From the NCBI RefSeq assembly GCF_937129525.1, contig NZ_CAKZNK010000034.1, positions 1 through 47,296 of the forward strand: a stretch of DNA of 47,296 nt, in the 5' to 3' direction. Under the pieces are notes generated by a model. It saw only the letters and a program-made list of their open reading frames with translations, searched no databases and was not told the origin of the DNA. A program made the position numbers and the translations under genes. Within the stretch, counting starts at the first letter, position 1, and each line of letters opens with the position of its first letter. Origin of the DNA: an uncultured Chloroflexus sp. (GTDB lineage: Bacteria > Chloroflexota > Chloroflexia > Chloroflexales > Chloroflexaceae). Shown in pieces: positions 7,712 to 15,775 of this stretch.

Positions 7712-9097
7712 TTATGGTTGCGGGAATGGCGTTATGAGTGACGGTGGAATGGGTCGCACTAAACCCACCCAGCGCGACGGTACCCAACCGATTAATTGCA
7801 CGGCCTGCTGTTCGATCCGCACATCAACCCGCACCTGATACCAATCGCCGTACTGCGCCAGCACAATCACCGGCGCGTTGCGAGGCGCGACAATCAGGCT
7901 TCGCTCACTGGCCTCATCGGGTGCGCTGTAGAGATACACATTCCCTGTCATCACACCGTCGTAAGGGATGGGTGTGATTGTTGGCGTTGGCGTCACAGTT
8001 GGTGTCGCCGTAGCAGTCGGGGTTGCGGTAGGTGTAGCGGTGGGTGTCAGCGTGGCAGTCGGCGTCGGCGTGGCAGTTGGGGTAGCGGTGGGTGTGGTGG
8101 TTGGCGTTGGGGTGGCGGTCGGGGTGGCAGTCGGCGCAGGCGTGGCGGTCGGGGCGAGCAATGCCGCCATGCGTGCCTCAACGCTTAGCACCCACCAGCC
8201 ACAGAGAAAGATGGGAGAGAGAGCGATGAGGAGCAACAAGACCATGATTGCGCGCTGCAACAACGAACTTGACGATCTGGCCGGTCGGGTAGCATTCAAC
8301 TGCGCCGAGGCAAGCGGAATTTTCGCGCGAATGATCGACTCTGCCGCCATCACTAACTCGTCATCATCGCCGGCAAACGCGCGCAGGCGATCATAACGAT
8401 CCTCGTGAATGGCAACCAGAGTCTGGCGCAACTGCTCGCGAAAGCCGCGCGGTTCAACGCCGGTAATCACAGCGGCAAGGTAAGCTGCGCTCCCACTGGC
8501 AATCACGATCTGGCGCGACTCGTAGCTGATTGCGCCGAGTTCATCACCTTCACCAAGCGCATCGCGAGCAAAGTCGCGAATTGCTGTCAACATGCCACTA
8601 ACCAGATCGCGGTCGGCGGCAGGAACGCCGGGAGCGGCGATATGAGTGATCAACAACCCCGATTCGCGCTGAATGAGAAACACCTCTTGCACGGAAAAGG
8701 GCAACTGGCTACGCAGAGCATATTCTCCGGCTGAAATGCCTTGCGCTCGCGCCTGCCAGTAACCTGGATCCAGCATCAAGAGCGGGCCAGAGCGGATGCG
8801 GGTATCGATTTGGGCGGCCAGATCGCGGATCGCTTCGGTAGCGGCGCGCGCGATCATGGCTCCGATCACTGGGTAGAGGGCGTCAATGATGTCTTCGCGC
8901 GCCTTATAGACCTGCTGACGAATTGCTTCACCGATGGCCGGCGCCAGCGCGCGCGCGATCTCATCTTTTGAGGTGTGAATCTGCTCGGCCAGAATATCGG
9001 CTATAACCGGGCTGATTTTGTCAACCAGCGCTTCCGGCTTCAACAGCACGCGCCGTAGTTCCTCAATTTCCCGGCTCGTCTGCGGGTCGGTAGCCAT
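7712..9097 (-). CDS. Membrane sensor-like protein with Thr/Pro linker and SH3-like domain
   Basis: 461 residues. Order: helical N-terminus (1-100) beginning with an ELRRVLLKPEAL motif (13-24); a cytosolic alpha/beta domain (about 130-250) with VQEVFLIQRESGLLITHI and a following DLVSGMLTAIRDF helix, similar to the sensor-like domain found in certain cyanobacterial and proteobacterial OmpA-type proteins; one membrane helix (282-305); a 63-residue Thr/Pro/Ala repeat linker (316-378); and a C-terminal SH3b-like domain (379-446, with YSAPDEAS, APVIVLAQYGDWYQVRV, GWVPSRWVG). The topology puts the SH3-like domain outside the cell, suggesting cell-wall contact. It starts 9 bases after the coiled-coil gene and ends 16 before the kinase. 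Domain assignments are by resemblance; the specific function is not known. Confidence 0.8.
   Translation of the reverse strand: MATDPQTSREIEELRRVLLKPEALVDKISPVIADILAEQIHTSKDEIARALAPAIGEAIRQQVYKAREDIIDALYPVIGAMIARAATEAIRDLAAQIDTRIRSGPLLMLDPGYWQARAQGISAGEYALRSQLPFSVQEVFLIQRESGLLITHIAAPGVPAADRDLVSGMLTAIRDFARDALGEGDELGAISYESRQIVIASGSAAYLAAVITGVEPRGFREQLRQTLVAIHEDRYDRLRAFAGDDDELVMAAESIIRAKIPLASAQLNATRPARSSSSLLQRAIMVLLLLIALSPIFLCGWWVLSVEARMAALLAPTATPAPTATPTATPTPTTTPTATPTATPTPTATLTPTATPTATPTATATPTVTPTPTITPIPYDGVMTGNVYLYSAPDEASERSLIVAPRNAPVIVLAQYGDWYQVRVDVRIEQQAVQLIGWVPSRWVGLVRPIPPSLITPFPQP
7964..8152 (-). repeat. Degenerate hexanucleotide-type repeat encoding the Thr/Pro/Ala linker
   Basis: The segment encoding residues 316-378 of the membrane sensor is built from repeated ACC/CCG/ACG-type codons giving TPTATP units. 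It reads as GTGGCGGTNGG-like repeats on the plus strand. It is a coding repeat, prone to length variation, and not a CRISPR array. Confidence 0.85.
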
Positions 9098-9106
9098 ACG
9101 TGTCTA

Positions 9107-9811
9107 TCAATCATCAGTCGCAGAAGAGAGACCTTCGAGCAGACCGGCCACGGTGCTGCCAGTTTCCAACCGGGTGGCGATTTCCATCAGCATGCTGGCC
9201 AGAGCCTTGCGGTCGGTTTTTTGATTTTCCAGCCGGTCGGCAATTCGGCGCAACTCAGTGCGGAGTGCGTCCTCAGCGCTACGGATCTCGCGGCGGAGCG
9301 CCTGCGCCCGTTGTTCGAGCAGATCGCGCACCTCGGCCAGACCGGCTCGTCCAGAGCGAATCTCAAGGTCGTGGTGGCCCTGCGCGCGCCGCAACTCGCT
9401 CACCCCGTCACCCAGGCCGTTGAGAGCTGCCTCGTGCTGGCGTACCTGCGCTGACACCTGCTGCAATAGTGACTCGCGCGCCCGCGCGCGCTCGATCTCG
9501 CGCCGTAGTTCATCGTTTAGCCGACGAGTCTCGACCTCAAGCGCGTCGAAGCGGCGCAACATTGCTTTCTCAACCTCGCCTAATCGATCCTGTAACTGGC
9601 GCACATCTTCGTTCAGATGTTCGATCATGCGGCGCACATCGCTAAACGAACGCGCATACTCTTCCATCTGCGGCCCAAAGATGATGTCGCGTAGTCGATC
9701 CACTTCGGCCTGGCGCGGCTGGCGCGAGCCGGTACCCAGAATGATCTGTCGCACTCGTTCCAGTTCTTCGGCTTCGTCTGGCGAGTTGACCCGGTCTGCA
9801 TCATTGATCAT
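9107..9811 (-). CDS. Coiled-coil protein of the small-GTPase operon
   Basis: 234 residues, soluble, highly charged (many Arg, Glu, Gln) and predicted by eye to be mostly coiled coil from about 60 to 220. The N-terminus has two similar short motifs, ERVRQIILG (about 18-26) and DRLRDIIFGPQ (about 38-48); the second resembles the ELRRVLLKPEA motif that opens the neighbouring membrane protein. The start ATG overlaps the GTPase stop (ATGA, 9808-9811), implying translational coupling, and the next gene begins 9 bases after its stop. The natural reading is an adaptor or effector linking GTPase and membrane sensor, which is inference from gene order and the shared motif. I know no named family for it. 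Confidence 0.8.
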   Translation of the reverse strand: MINDADRVNSPDEAEELERVRQIILGTGSRQPRQAEVDRLRDIIFGPQMEEYARSFSDVRRMIEHLNEDVRQLQDRLGEVEKAMLRRFDALEVETRRLNDELRREIERARARESLLQQVSAQVRQHEAALNGLGDGVSELRRAQGHHDLEIRSGRAGLAEVRDLLEQRAQALRREIRSAEDALRTELRRIADRLENQKTDRKALASMLMEIATRLETGSTVAGLLEGLSSATDD

Positions 9812-10326
9812 ATCAGCCCCTTCTGCTGCCCAATCTGGCGCCCCAACCTCTGAAATGCCTCTTGCACTCCTTCGCCCGTGCGCGCGCTCGTGCAGAGCCA
9901 GTCGGCTGACAAGGCTGCCGCCGTCGCTGCAATCTCATCATCGGCGATTTGGCGTTGTGTGGTCAGATCAACTTTATTTGCCGCGATAACCAGTGGTGTC
10001 GCGGGACTGGCGCGGTGAAATGCTGATGCGTACTCACTCAATACTGACAATGTATCAGGACGGGTCACATCGCAGACGAGCAGCGCGCCAGCGGCGCCCC
10101 GATAGTAGTTCTGCACGATCTGGTCAAATCGTTCGCCGCCGGTGGTGTCCCAAATTAAGAGTTGTATTTCTAACTGCGCGACACGCATCGAATGGCGACT
10201 GATCTGCACTCCCAGCGTGCTCAGATACCGCTCGTCAAAGATGCCTTCGACAAAGCGACGGATCAGGCTGGTTTTGCCAACCGAGAATTCGCCCAGCAGG
10301 CAGATTTTGGCAGTAAGTCGGTTCAC
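9808..10326 (-). CDS. Rab/Ras-like small GTPase with altered switch II
   Basis: 172 residues, a single G domain. G1 GEFSVGKTS (12-20), G2 Thr37, G3 WDTTGGERF (59-67), G4 NKVD (117-120), G5 TSA (146-148). The order and the YLSTLGV and YYRGAAGALLVCDVT segments are Rab-like rather than MglA- or Era-like. In G3 the usual DTAGQE is DTTGGE: the positions equal to Ras Ala59 and Gln61 are Thr62 and Gly64. The C-terminus (QQKGLI) has no lipidation cysteine, so membrane recruitment would need a partner. It is the first gene of a four-gene operon and overlaps the coiled-coil gene by 4 bases. Probable role: a GTP-dependent switch for the downstream sensor/kinase; direct evidence is lacking. Confidence 0.92.
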   Translation of the reverse strand: MNRLTAKICLLGEFSVGKTSLIRRFVEGIFDERYLSTLGVQISRHSMRVAQLEIQLLIWDTTGGERFDQIVQNYYRGAAGALLVCDVTRPDTLSVLSEYASAFHRASPATPLVIAANKVDLTTQRQIADDEIAATAAALSADWLCTSARTGEGVQEAFQRLGRQIGQQKGLI

Positions 10327-10371
10327 GTCAATAGTTCCTGGAGCGACCCATCCGGTTTCGTTACAACTAAT

Positions 10372-10399
10372 AGTATAGCACGACTCTTCTAACGGTCAT
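10372..10399 (-). promoter_or_regulatory. Promoter of the GTPase operon (extended -10)
   Basis: On the minus strand ATGACC (10394-10399), a 16-base spacer, then TATACT (10372-10377) with TGC immediately upstream, giving the extended -10 TGCTATACT (10372-10380). It lies about 45 bases upstream of the GTPase start. The rest of the 10327-10585 gap is AT-rich with no gene. Confidence 0.65.
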
Positions 10400-10585
10400 T
10401 CGCCCGATTGGTAAGTCGTAGCAGGAACGGTGTTTCATTTTAGTTGTGATTATGGTTGTATGATTTTGTGCGTTAAACATAGTGGTAAAGTGGCGATTAG
10501 GGGTAAAAATGGGTATTTTTAAGTTGTTTTTGATTGAAATTAAAGATTTTATTTAAGAAAATTGTTTTTGACCGTTTCTTATTTT

Positions 10586-11836
10586 TTAAGTAGAGCGATC
10601 CTTATCTAAAACAATAATTGTTTCGATATGTGGGGTTTGCGGGAAGAGATCAATTGGCTGCACCAGAGTGATGTGATAACCGGCAGCCAGCAATGGCGCG
10701 AGATCGCGGCCAATCAGTCCAGGATGACAGGAAATGTAAATAATTCGGTTTGGCGCATGATTGATGATCGCCTTCATCAAGGCCGGATGACAGCCGCGGC
10801 GCGGCGGGTCAAGGATGGCCGCGTGAAAGGGGCCGGGCAAACTGCTCACAACCCGTTCCGCCGCCCCGACAATGCACTGCACATTGGTAATCCGGTTGTC
10901 GGCGGCGCTTTGAATCGCATCATCTACCGCCGGAGGGTAGGATTCCACAGCTACTACTTCATCGTAATCGGCGGCAAGCGGCAGGGCAAAACTGCCTACC
11001 CCACTGTAAGCGTCGAGCAGTCGCCCCCCATGAGGGTCTAATGCTGCGCGCACAATTGCCAGCATGCGTTCAGCCTGAGCATGATTAACCTGGAAGAAAC
11101 TGCTCAGGCTAAGGCGAAACACCACTTCGCCCAGCTCATCGTAAATGACATGCATACCGGCCAGCGGCTGGCCATCGAGCGTAACGCCGGCCAGGGTGGG
11201 CGTTGTCGCCATCCAGTTCGCGGCCAGCCGGGCCAGCGCATCTTTACTGGCTTGAGGAGTTGGTGACAGTTGCGCAGCAGCGTAGCCGTAAACTGCGCTG
11301 GCGCGCAATAACACCTCACCGATTTGATCGGCAAACGACAGGCGGCGCAATCCGGCCAGTGCCGCCCGGAGGGATGGCAACAACAGGGGATCATCAACCA
11401 GATCGATCACTGTTTTGGCGCCGCTGGCATGGTACCCGATTGCGGCGCCGGCGACGTGAAGGCGCGCGCTGTTGCGATAGCCCCACGGCTGTGGCGCAGC
11501 AATCACCGGCTCGATAGGTGTCTCAACGCCGGGCAGAAACTTTCGGATCTGATCGGCCACAATCTCGCCCTTGAAACGCACCTGGGCTGGATAGGCGATA
11601 TGTTGCCACGGCACGTGGTCGCCGTGGTTGACTGTCAGCTCTACCCGATCAGGGGAGGCGCGAATGACATCGATGACACCAGCGCGCAAGAAACGGTTAT
11701 GGCGCTCGCGCACAATCGCGCGCACCCGCTCACCCGGTATCGCGCCGCTCACGAAAACCACCAGCTCGCCGAGCCGGCCCACTCCATCGCCGCCCTGGGC
11801 GATGCTTTCAATATCGATCTCGATGATGTCAGTCAT
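10586..11836 (-). CDS. RumA/TrmA-family RNA (uracil-5-)-methyltransferase
   Basis: 416 residues from the ATG at 11836, where the TRAM domain begins (IEIDIESIAQGGDGVGRL); the open frame extends 50 codons upstream but with no family-like sequence and it would overlap the divergent promoter. TRAM domain about 1-60, central region, then a class I SAM-methyltransferase: FFQVN (247-251), DAYSGVGSF (275-283), DPPRRG (343-348), nucleophile Cys370 in YISCHP and Glu405. It methylates C5 of a uridine in 23S rRNA or tRNA. The [4Fe-4S] cysteines of RlmD (CGGCxxQH) are absent: the segment reads HGDHVPWQH (71-79). The exact target uridine cannot be assigned. No strong ribosome binding site is visible. It is divergent from the DUF333 lipoprotein gene. 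Confidence 0.88.
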   Translation of the reverse strand: MTDIIEIDIESIAQGGDGVGRLGELVVFVSGAIPGERVRAIVRERHNRFLRAGVIDVIRASPDRVELTVNHGDHVPWQHIAYPAQVRFKGEIVADQIRKFLPGVETPIEPVIAAPQPWGYRNSARLHVAGAAIGYHASGAKTVIDLVDDPLLLPSLRAALAGLRRLSFADQIGEVLLRASAVYGYAAAQLSPTPQASKDALARLAANWMATTPTLAGVTLDGQPLAGMHVIYDELGEVVFRLSLSSFFQVNHAQAERMLAIVRAALDPHGGRLLDAYSGVGSFALPLAADYDEVVAVESYPPAVDDAIQSAADNRITNVQCIVGAAERVVSSLPGPFHAAILDPPRRGCHPALMKAIINHAPNRIIYISCHPGLIGRDLAPLLAAGYHITLVQPIDLFPQTPHIETIIVLDKDRST

Positions 11837-11923
11837 GGCAGTTTCTGTCAGGAGTGCGAGCGCAACCACAGGCGTATTATAGCCTGCGCCGGCAATGCTC
11901 ATACGACCGTTTGTATCGCTGTG

Positions 11924-11932
11924 TGTTACAAT
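11924..11932 (+). promoter_or_regulatory. Extended -10 promoter of the lipoprotein gene
   Basis: TGTTACAAT (11924-11932) is a good extended -10. Upstream, GAC-containing hexamers at 17-18 bases give only a weak -35. The start site near 11939 would leave a leader of about 35 bases before the ATG at 11975 and excludes upstream in-frame starts. Confidence 0.5.
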
Positions 11933-11974
11933 GACGCTAACATGTTCGGCGACCACCATTCTTCGGGTTGCACA

Positions 11975-13528
11975 ATGAAGGCTCATTCTTTTCTCCGCGT
12001 CGGCCTCTTTCGCCTGCTGATAGCCTTGAATGTCCTTCCCTTTATCGCTGGTTGTAGTTTAATCCCCGTCGCTTCGCCGACGCCCGCCGCTTCGCAAATG
12101 CCCGCCGCTTCGCCGACGCTTGCCGCTTCGCCGACGCCCGCCGCTTCACCTGCTCCACTGCCAACGGCAACGGTGATCGGTGGTCTGGCAAATCCTGCTT
12201 CAACCTATTGTGTTGAACAGGGAGGTCGGCTTGAGATTCAAGCGGTTGCCAATGAAGGACAGGTTGGAGTGTGCCTGTTTGCCGATGGTTCGCTCTGTGA
12301 TGAATGGGCCTTTTTCCGCAATGAGTGCCGGCCCGGCGAACAGTATGAATTGTCATTGACCGATCCTATTACAGAAATCGCTGCAACGCCGCTTAGTAAT
12401 GCGTTGGGCGCATTGCAGGCTTCGCTGCCGGCCAACGCTTTTGCCAGACTCGCCGCTCAACCGCTGGCAACAGATGATGGTCGCCAGCTTTGGGTGTTCT
12501 ACAGCGCCGGGATGCGTCCATTCGACCTTGATCCACCGCCTTCTCATTTTATCGCTGTTTACGCTTGTGCCGACGATGAATGCCAGGAACTTGATCGGCA
12601 AGAGTTGCGGCAAAACTTTGATGTTGTAGATCTGGAACCAGATTTCATTGATTCTGTGCAGCAGGTGCAGATTGCGCCCGGTCGAATCTGGATTCAAGTT
12701 GAGGGCGGGATGGGCGCCCATAGCGGCACATATCATCTGTTCAGCTTCGATGGCCGCGCGCTTCGGCTTGAAGTAGTGGCGTTCTCGTCTAGCCCCGGCG
12801 TGGGCCGTATCGAAGACTTGAATGGCGATGGCCTCAATGAGGTAGTGCTTGACCGTTCCGAACGCTACGTCTTTTGCTATGCATGCGGGGTCTATTATCC
12901 TGCTTACGAGGTGTATACCTGGCAAGACCAGGCGCTGATCAGACTTGAGCTTGGCGATCTAACGATAGCCGATCAAACGGTATCTTTTGCCGAACTCAAC
13001 CGCCAGGCTATTGCATTCGCCCAGGCCGATCTCTGGCCAGAGGCGCTGACGGCAATTGATGCTGCCGTGGCCCAGGCCGGTTCAGCCGATCCACCTGCGA
13101 CAGCCGGTTCACTGCGCTGGAATCAGCGCCTGATCCAGCTTACCCACGATGCTCATCTCGCCGCGATTGAACAGAGCGCCTACCCCTTGTTGAATGAGGT
13201 CTTCTTCGGCGCATATGAGCGCGCGGTTGATCGGATGCGTGCCTATCCACCGGAAGCAATCTTCAATGCCGAATCGCCACTGATCGCTGGCACTGTAGCT
13301 CAAGGCTGGCTGCCCGAATTCAGCTCTTATCTGACCGGGAGTGCTGATCGAGCGCTGGCCGTTGCGCCTGATCGCGCCGCAATCTACGTTATTCGGGCCT
13401 GGGGCCGGTTTTTGCTCGATCCTGCTGATCCTGGAATTGGCGTCGATTTGAGTCGCGCAGCTCAATTGCAGCCGGACGATACCCTGTTGATCGCTCTTGC
13501 TTCCTGGTGGGAACGTCGTGATAAATAA
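11975..13528 (+). CDS. Lipoprotein with DUF333 domain, unknown function
   Basis: 517 residues. The N-terminus is a lipoprotein signal peptide: basic MKAHSFLRVGLFR, hydrophobic core, and lipobox FIAGC with acylated Cys27. An Ala/Ser/Pro linker (about 33-62, from an 18-bp DNA repeat) follows. Residues about 68-115 match DUF333: YCVEQGG near 73, VGVCLFADGSLCDEWAFFRNEC ending the domain, with paired cysteines. The rest is an extracytoplasmic region: a stretch near 290-315 with GRIEDLNGDGLNEVVLDRS resembles an FG-GAP-type calcium-binding loop, and the C-terminus is helical, possibly TPR-like. The ATG at 11975 was preferred to one 11 codons upstream because it starts the signal peptide directly. 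It is monocistronic, with its own promoter and terminator. Function is unknown. Confidence 0.82.
   Translation: MKAHSFLRVGLFRLLIALNVLPFIAGCSLIPVASPTPAASQMPAASPTLAASPTPAASPAPLPTATVIGGLANPASTYCVEQGGRLEIQAVANEGQVGVCLFADGSLCDEWAFFRNECRPGEQYELSLTDPITEIAATPLSNALGALQASLPANAFARLAAQPLATDDGRQLWVFYSAGMRPFDLDPPPSHFIAVYACADDECQELDRQELRQNFDVVDLEPDFIDSVQQVQIAPGRIWIQVEGGMGAHSGTYHLFSFDGRALRLEVVAFSSSPGVGRIEDLNGDGLNEVVLDRSERYVFCYACGVYYPAYEVYTWQDQALIRLELGDLTIADQTVSFAELNRQAIAFAQADLWPEALTAIDAAVAQAGSADPPATAGSLRWNQRLIQLTHDAHLAAIEQSAYPLLNEVFFGAYERAVDRMRAYPPEAIFNAESPLIAGTVAQGWLPEFSSYLTGSADRALAVAPDRAAIYVIRAWGRFLLDPADPGIGVDLSRAAQLQPDDTLLIALASWWERRDK
12071..12142 (+). repeat. Four 18-bp tandem repeats in the lipoprotein linker
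   Basis: Units begin at 12071, 12089, 12107 and 12125, each starting GCTTCG and encoding A-S-P-T-P-A or a variant. The first and fourth are identical; the second and third differ at a few bases. A likely length-variable spacer just after the lipid anchor. Confidence 0.85.
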
Positions 13529-13532
13529 AGTG

Positions 13533-13557
13533 AGCACCGGCGTGAGCCGGTGCTGTT
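13533..13557. terminator. Hairpin terminator shared by lipoprotein gene and tRNA-Lys
   Basis: Perfect 9-bp stem AGCACCGGC / GCCGGTGCT (13533-13541, 13546-13554) with a GTGA loop, followed by GTTT on the plus strand and by a T-rich CTTTATTTAT on the minus strand. It suits termination of the lipoprotein mRNA and of the convergent tRNA transcript. Confidence 0.82.
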
Positions 13558-13562
13558 TGCAG

Positions 13563-13638
13563 TGGTGGGCCCCGTGGGACTCGAACCCACAACCGATTGA
13601 TTAAGAGTCAACTGCTCTGCCAATTGAGCTAGAGGCCC
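13563..13638 (-). tRNA. tRNA-Lys (anticodon CTT)
   Basis: 76 bases including an encoded CCA. Acceptor stem GGGCCTC / GGGGCCC (one U-G), D arm GCTC / GAGC, anticodon stem GTTGA / TCAAT with loop CTCTTAA giving anticodon CTT, T arm GTGGG / CCCAC with TTCGAGT loop, discriminator A. All arms fold as a normal class I tRNA. It decodes AAG. It has its own promoter and a shared terminator, so it is a single-tRNA transcription unit. Confidence 0.96.
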
Positions 13639-13644
13639 GCTGAA

Positions 13645-13673
13645 AATATACAACAAGCGGCTCAAATTGTCAA
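13645..13673 (-). promoter_or_regulatory. tRNA-Lys promoter
   Basis: Minus strand: TTGACA (13668-13673), a 17-base spacer, TATATT (13645-13650). The -10 ends only 6 bases before the mature tRNA 5' end, so transcription would start at about the tRNA's first base. Confidence 0.82.
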
Positions 13674-13803
13674 TTCCACCGGTAGAAGTGGGTAGGGCAG
13701 GTAGCAAGGGATTGTGGCATTGGAATGATGCGCAGCAACATGTTCATTCCTTTGTCACCGTCTCGATGGCGTGTGCGAACGGTTGCGTCAACCGTGATCC
13801 GGC

Positions 13804-13832
13804 TTGTCGTAATGAGCGAGGTTTTGTACAAT
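13804..13832 (+). promoter_or_regulatory. Promoter of the VanW gene
   Basis: TTGTCG (13804-13809), 17-base spacer, TACAAT (13827-13832). Transcription from about 13839 would exclude in-frame starts upstream and supports the ATG at 13868. Confidence 0.65.
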
Positions 13833-13867
13833 GCAAGCGGAGCACTCTTTGGTTGCGCAACTTCCCT

Positions 13868-15775
13868 ATGCCGAACGATCGATACTATCCAGAATACGGC
13901 CCGATCTATCGCCGGCGGGCTGCGCAAGGTGAAAGGTTGCCCGCTGGTGAACCGCCCCCGGCTGAGCGGCGTCGGCCACGACCGCGCCGCCCGTTGCGTC
14001 ATCGGCGGCGCGCGCCGATCTGGGTGGGGCTGGTTGTTGTCGTTTTTCTGCTTCTGGCTCTGCCTGTGGGCGCGATCTATGCCGTTGACTTCGTGTATCC
14101 CAATACCATCTTGCCCGGCGTCTCACTCAACGGCGAGCCGATCGGTGGGCAGAGCCGCGCTGACCTGATTATCAAGCTGCGTGAACGCTACCAGTCTTTT
14201 GAGCAACAACCGGTTACCCTGACCTTTCGCAACCGTGTCTGGCAACCGACCCTCTCCGAATTGGGAGCGTCGTTTAATATCGAGCAACTGGCCAATAGCG
14301 CTTTCGCGCTAGGCCGGAGCGGTGATCTGTTGACCCGCGCCCATGATCTCTGGTTACTCTGGCAGACAGGGGTTGATCTCACTCCCCGCCTGACCGTTGA
14401 CCTTAGTCAGACTCAGCGCTATCTGCTTGGGCTGGCGCCCCAAATCGAGCAGATGCCCACCGATGCTGCGCTCAGTCTGGCCGATGCCCGGGTGATCGGT
14501 CAGCCCAGTCAACCCGGCACGCAACTGCTGATTGACGCTACTGCCAATGATGTGCTGCTGGCGCTTCAGCAGCTTCAGCCGCAGACGGTGCCGGTGCGCA
14601 CGCGCCAGCTCGCCCCACTGATTGACGATACCGATCTGGTAGTGGCTCAGCAGGTTGCCGCGCACTTGCTGCGTAGTCCGCTGGAATTGGTTGTGGGAGA
14701 AGAGACCATAATCTGGCCGCCTGAACGACTGGCCGAATTTTTCCAGGTTGTGCCGGTTGACGGTCAGTTGACCGTGCAGGTCGATACCGATCGGCTGTCG
14801 CGCGCAGTGGAAGGGCTGGCTCAAATCATTGATACCGGCACTGCCGAGCCGCGACTACGCTTCAGCGATGGACGGGTACGGATCGTGGCTGATGGTCGGC
14901 CCGGTCGGCGTTTGCGGCAGACCGAAGCAATAACTGCTATTGCCAATGCGCTTATGCAGGCTTCACCGATCACGCGCGCGCTGGTATTGCCGGTTGATCG
15001 GGTTGAACCCCAGATCACTGCCGAAACGCTCGATAGTCTCGGTATTGTTGAACTGGTGGCGGAAGGTCGCAGCAGTTTTGCCGGTTCGGCTCCGTATCGG
15101 ATCACCAACATTCGCGCCGGCGCTGCGCGTATGAATGGCGTGCTGATTGCGCCTGGCGAGGAGTTTTCTTTCAATCGTCAGTTGGGCGAAGTGAATGCCG
15201 AACATGGCTTCGTTGAAGGCTATGCTATCATCGGCAATCGCACCCAGCTCGAGTGGGGTGGCGGGGTCTGTCAGGTCAGCACTACAGTCTTTCGCGCTGC
15301 TTTCTGGGCCGGTCTGCCGATCACAGAACGCCATGCCCACTCATTCTACATTAGCTGGTACGACCGGTTTGGCCTTGGCCCGAATGGCAATGGGCAAGGT
15401 TTGGATGCGGCTATCTTCACCGGTGTGCAAGATCTGAAATTTGTCAATGACACCGGACACTGGCTGCTGATGCAAACCAGTATCGATGAGCAGGAACAAG
15501 TGTTAGTCGTGCAGTTGTACGGTACGCGACCTAATCGCGATGTGCAGATTGAGGGGCCACTGATCGCGAATGAGGTGCGCGCGCCCACTGAGCCAGTTTA
15601 TATCGATGATCCATCATTGCCTCGTGGCACGTTGCGCCAGACCGATGTTGCCCGCAATGGGCGTGACATCTCGATTTATCGCATCATCACCGATAGCAAT
15701 GGCCAGCAGCGGCGTGAACTCTTCTTCACCCGCTTCCGTCCCTGGCCAAATATCTTTTTACGTGGAACAGGGTGA
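13868..15775 (+). CDS. VanW family membrane protein with peptidoglycan-binding-like domains
   Basis: 635 residues from the ATG at 13868; the frame is open further upstream but that part lies in front of the promoter. A Pro/Arg-rich cytosolic segment (1-49) precedes one membrane helix (about 50-72), leaving the rest outside. Two repeated alpha/beta regions (about 85-230 and 250-370) resemble the putative peptidoglycan-binding domain that usually precedes VanW. The VanW domain itself spans about 400-545, with FSFNRQLGEV, GYAIIGNR, GGGVCQVSTTVFRAAF and AHSFYISWYD. A C-terminal beta-rich tail follows. The biochemical role of VanW proteins is unsettled; they are associated with the cell envelope. 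No ribosome binding site is obvious. Single gene. Confidence 0.88.
   Translation: MPNDRYYPEYGPIYRRRAAQGERLPAGEPPPAERRRPRPRRPLRHRRRAPIWVGLVVVVFLLLALPVGAIYAVDFVYPNTILPGVSLNGEPIGGQSRADLIIKLRERYQSFEQQPVTLTFRNRVWQPTLSELGASFNIEQLANSAFALGRSGDLLTRAHDLWLLWQTGVDLTPRLTVDLSQTQRYLLGLAPQIEQMPTDAALSLADARVIGQPSQPGTQLLIDATANDVLLALQQLQPQTVPVRTRQLAPLIDDTDLVVAQQVAAHLLRSPLELVVGEETIIWPPERLAEFFQVVPVDGQLTVQVDTDRLSRAVEGLAQIIDTGTAEPRLRFSDGRVRIVADGRPGRRLRQTEAITAIANALMQASPITRALVLPVDRVEPQITAETLDSLGIVELVAEGRSSFAGSAPYRITNIRAGAARMNGVLIAPGEEFSFNRQLGEVNAEHGFVEGYAIIGNRTQLEWGGGVCQVSTTVFRAAFWAGLPITERHAHSFYISWYDRFGLGPNGNGQGLDAAIFTGVQDLKFVNDTGHWLLMQTSIDEQEQVLVVQLYGTRPNRDVQIEGPLIANEVRAPTEPVYIDDPSLPRGTLRQTDVARNGRDISIYRIITDSNGQQRRELFFTRFRPWPNIFLRGTG

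Noticed and set aside
7964-8152. Repeat array that might be mistaken for CRISPR
   Set aside because: Units are contiguous, degenerate and in frame in a Thr/Pro linker; no unique spacers.
11324-11974. N-terminal extension of the lipoprotein frame
   Set aside because: Antisense to the RNA methyltransferase gene and upstream of the promoter; the signal peptide starts at 11975.
13667-13867. N-terminal extension of the VanW frame
   Set aside because: Upstream of the promoter, overlapping the tRNA promoter; no family similarity.
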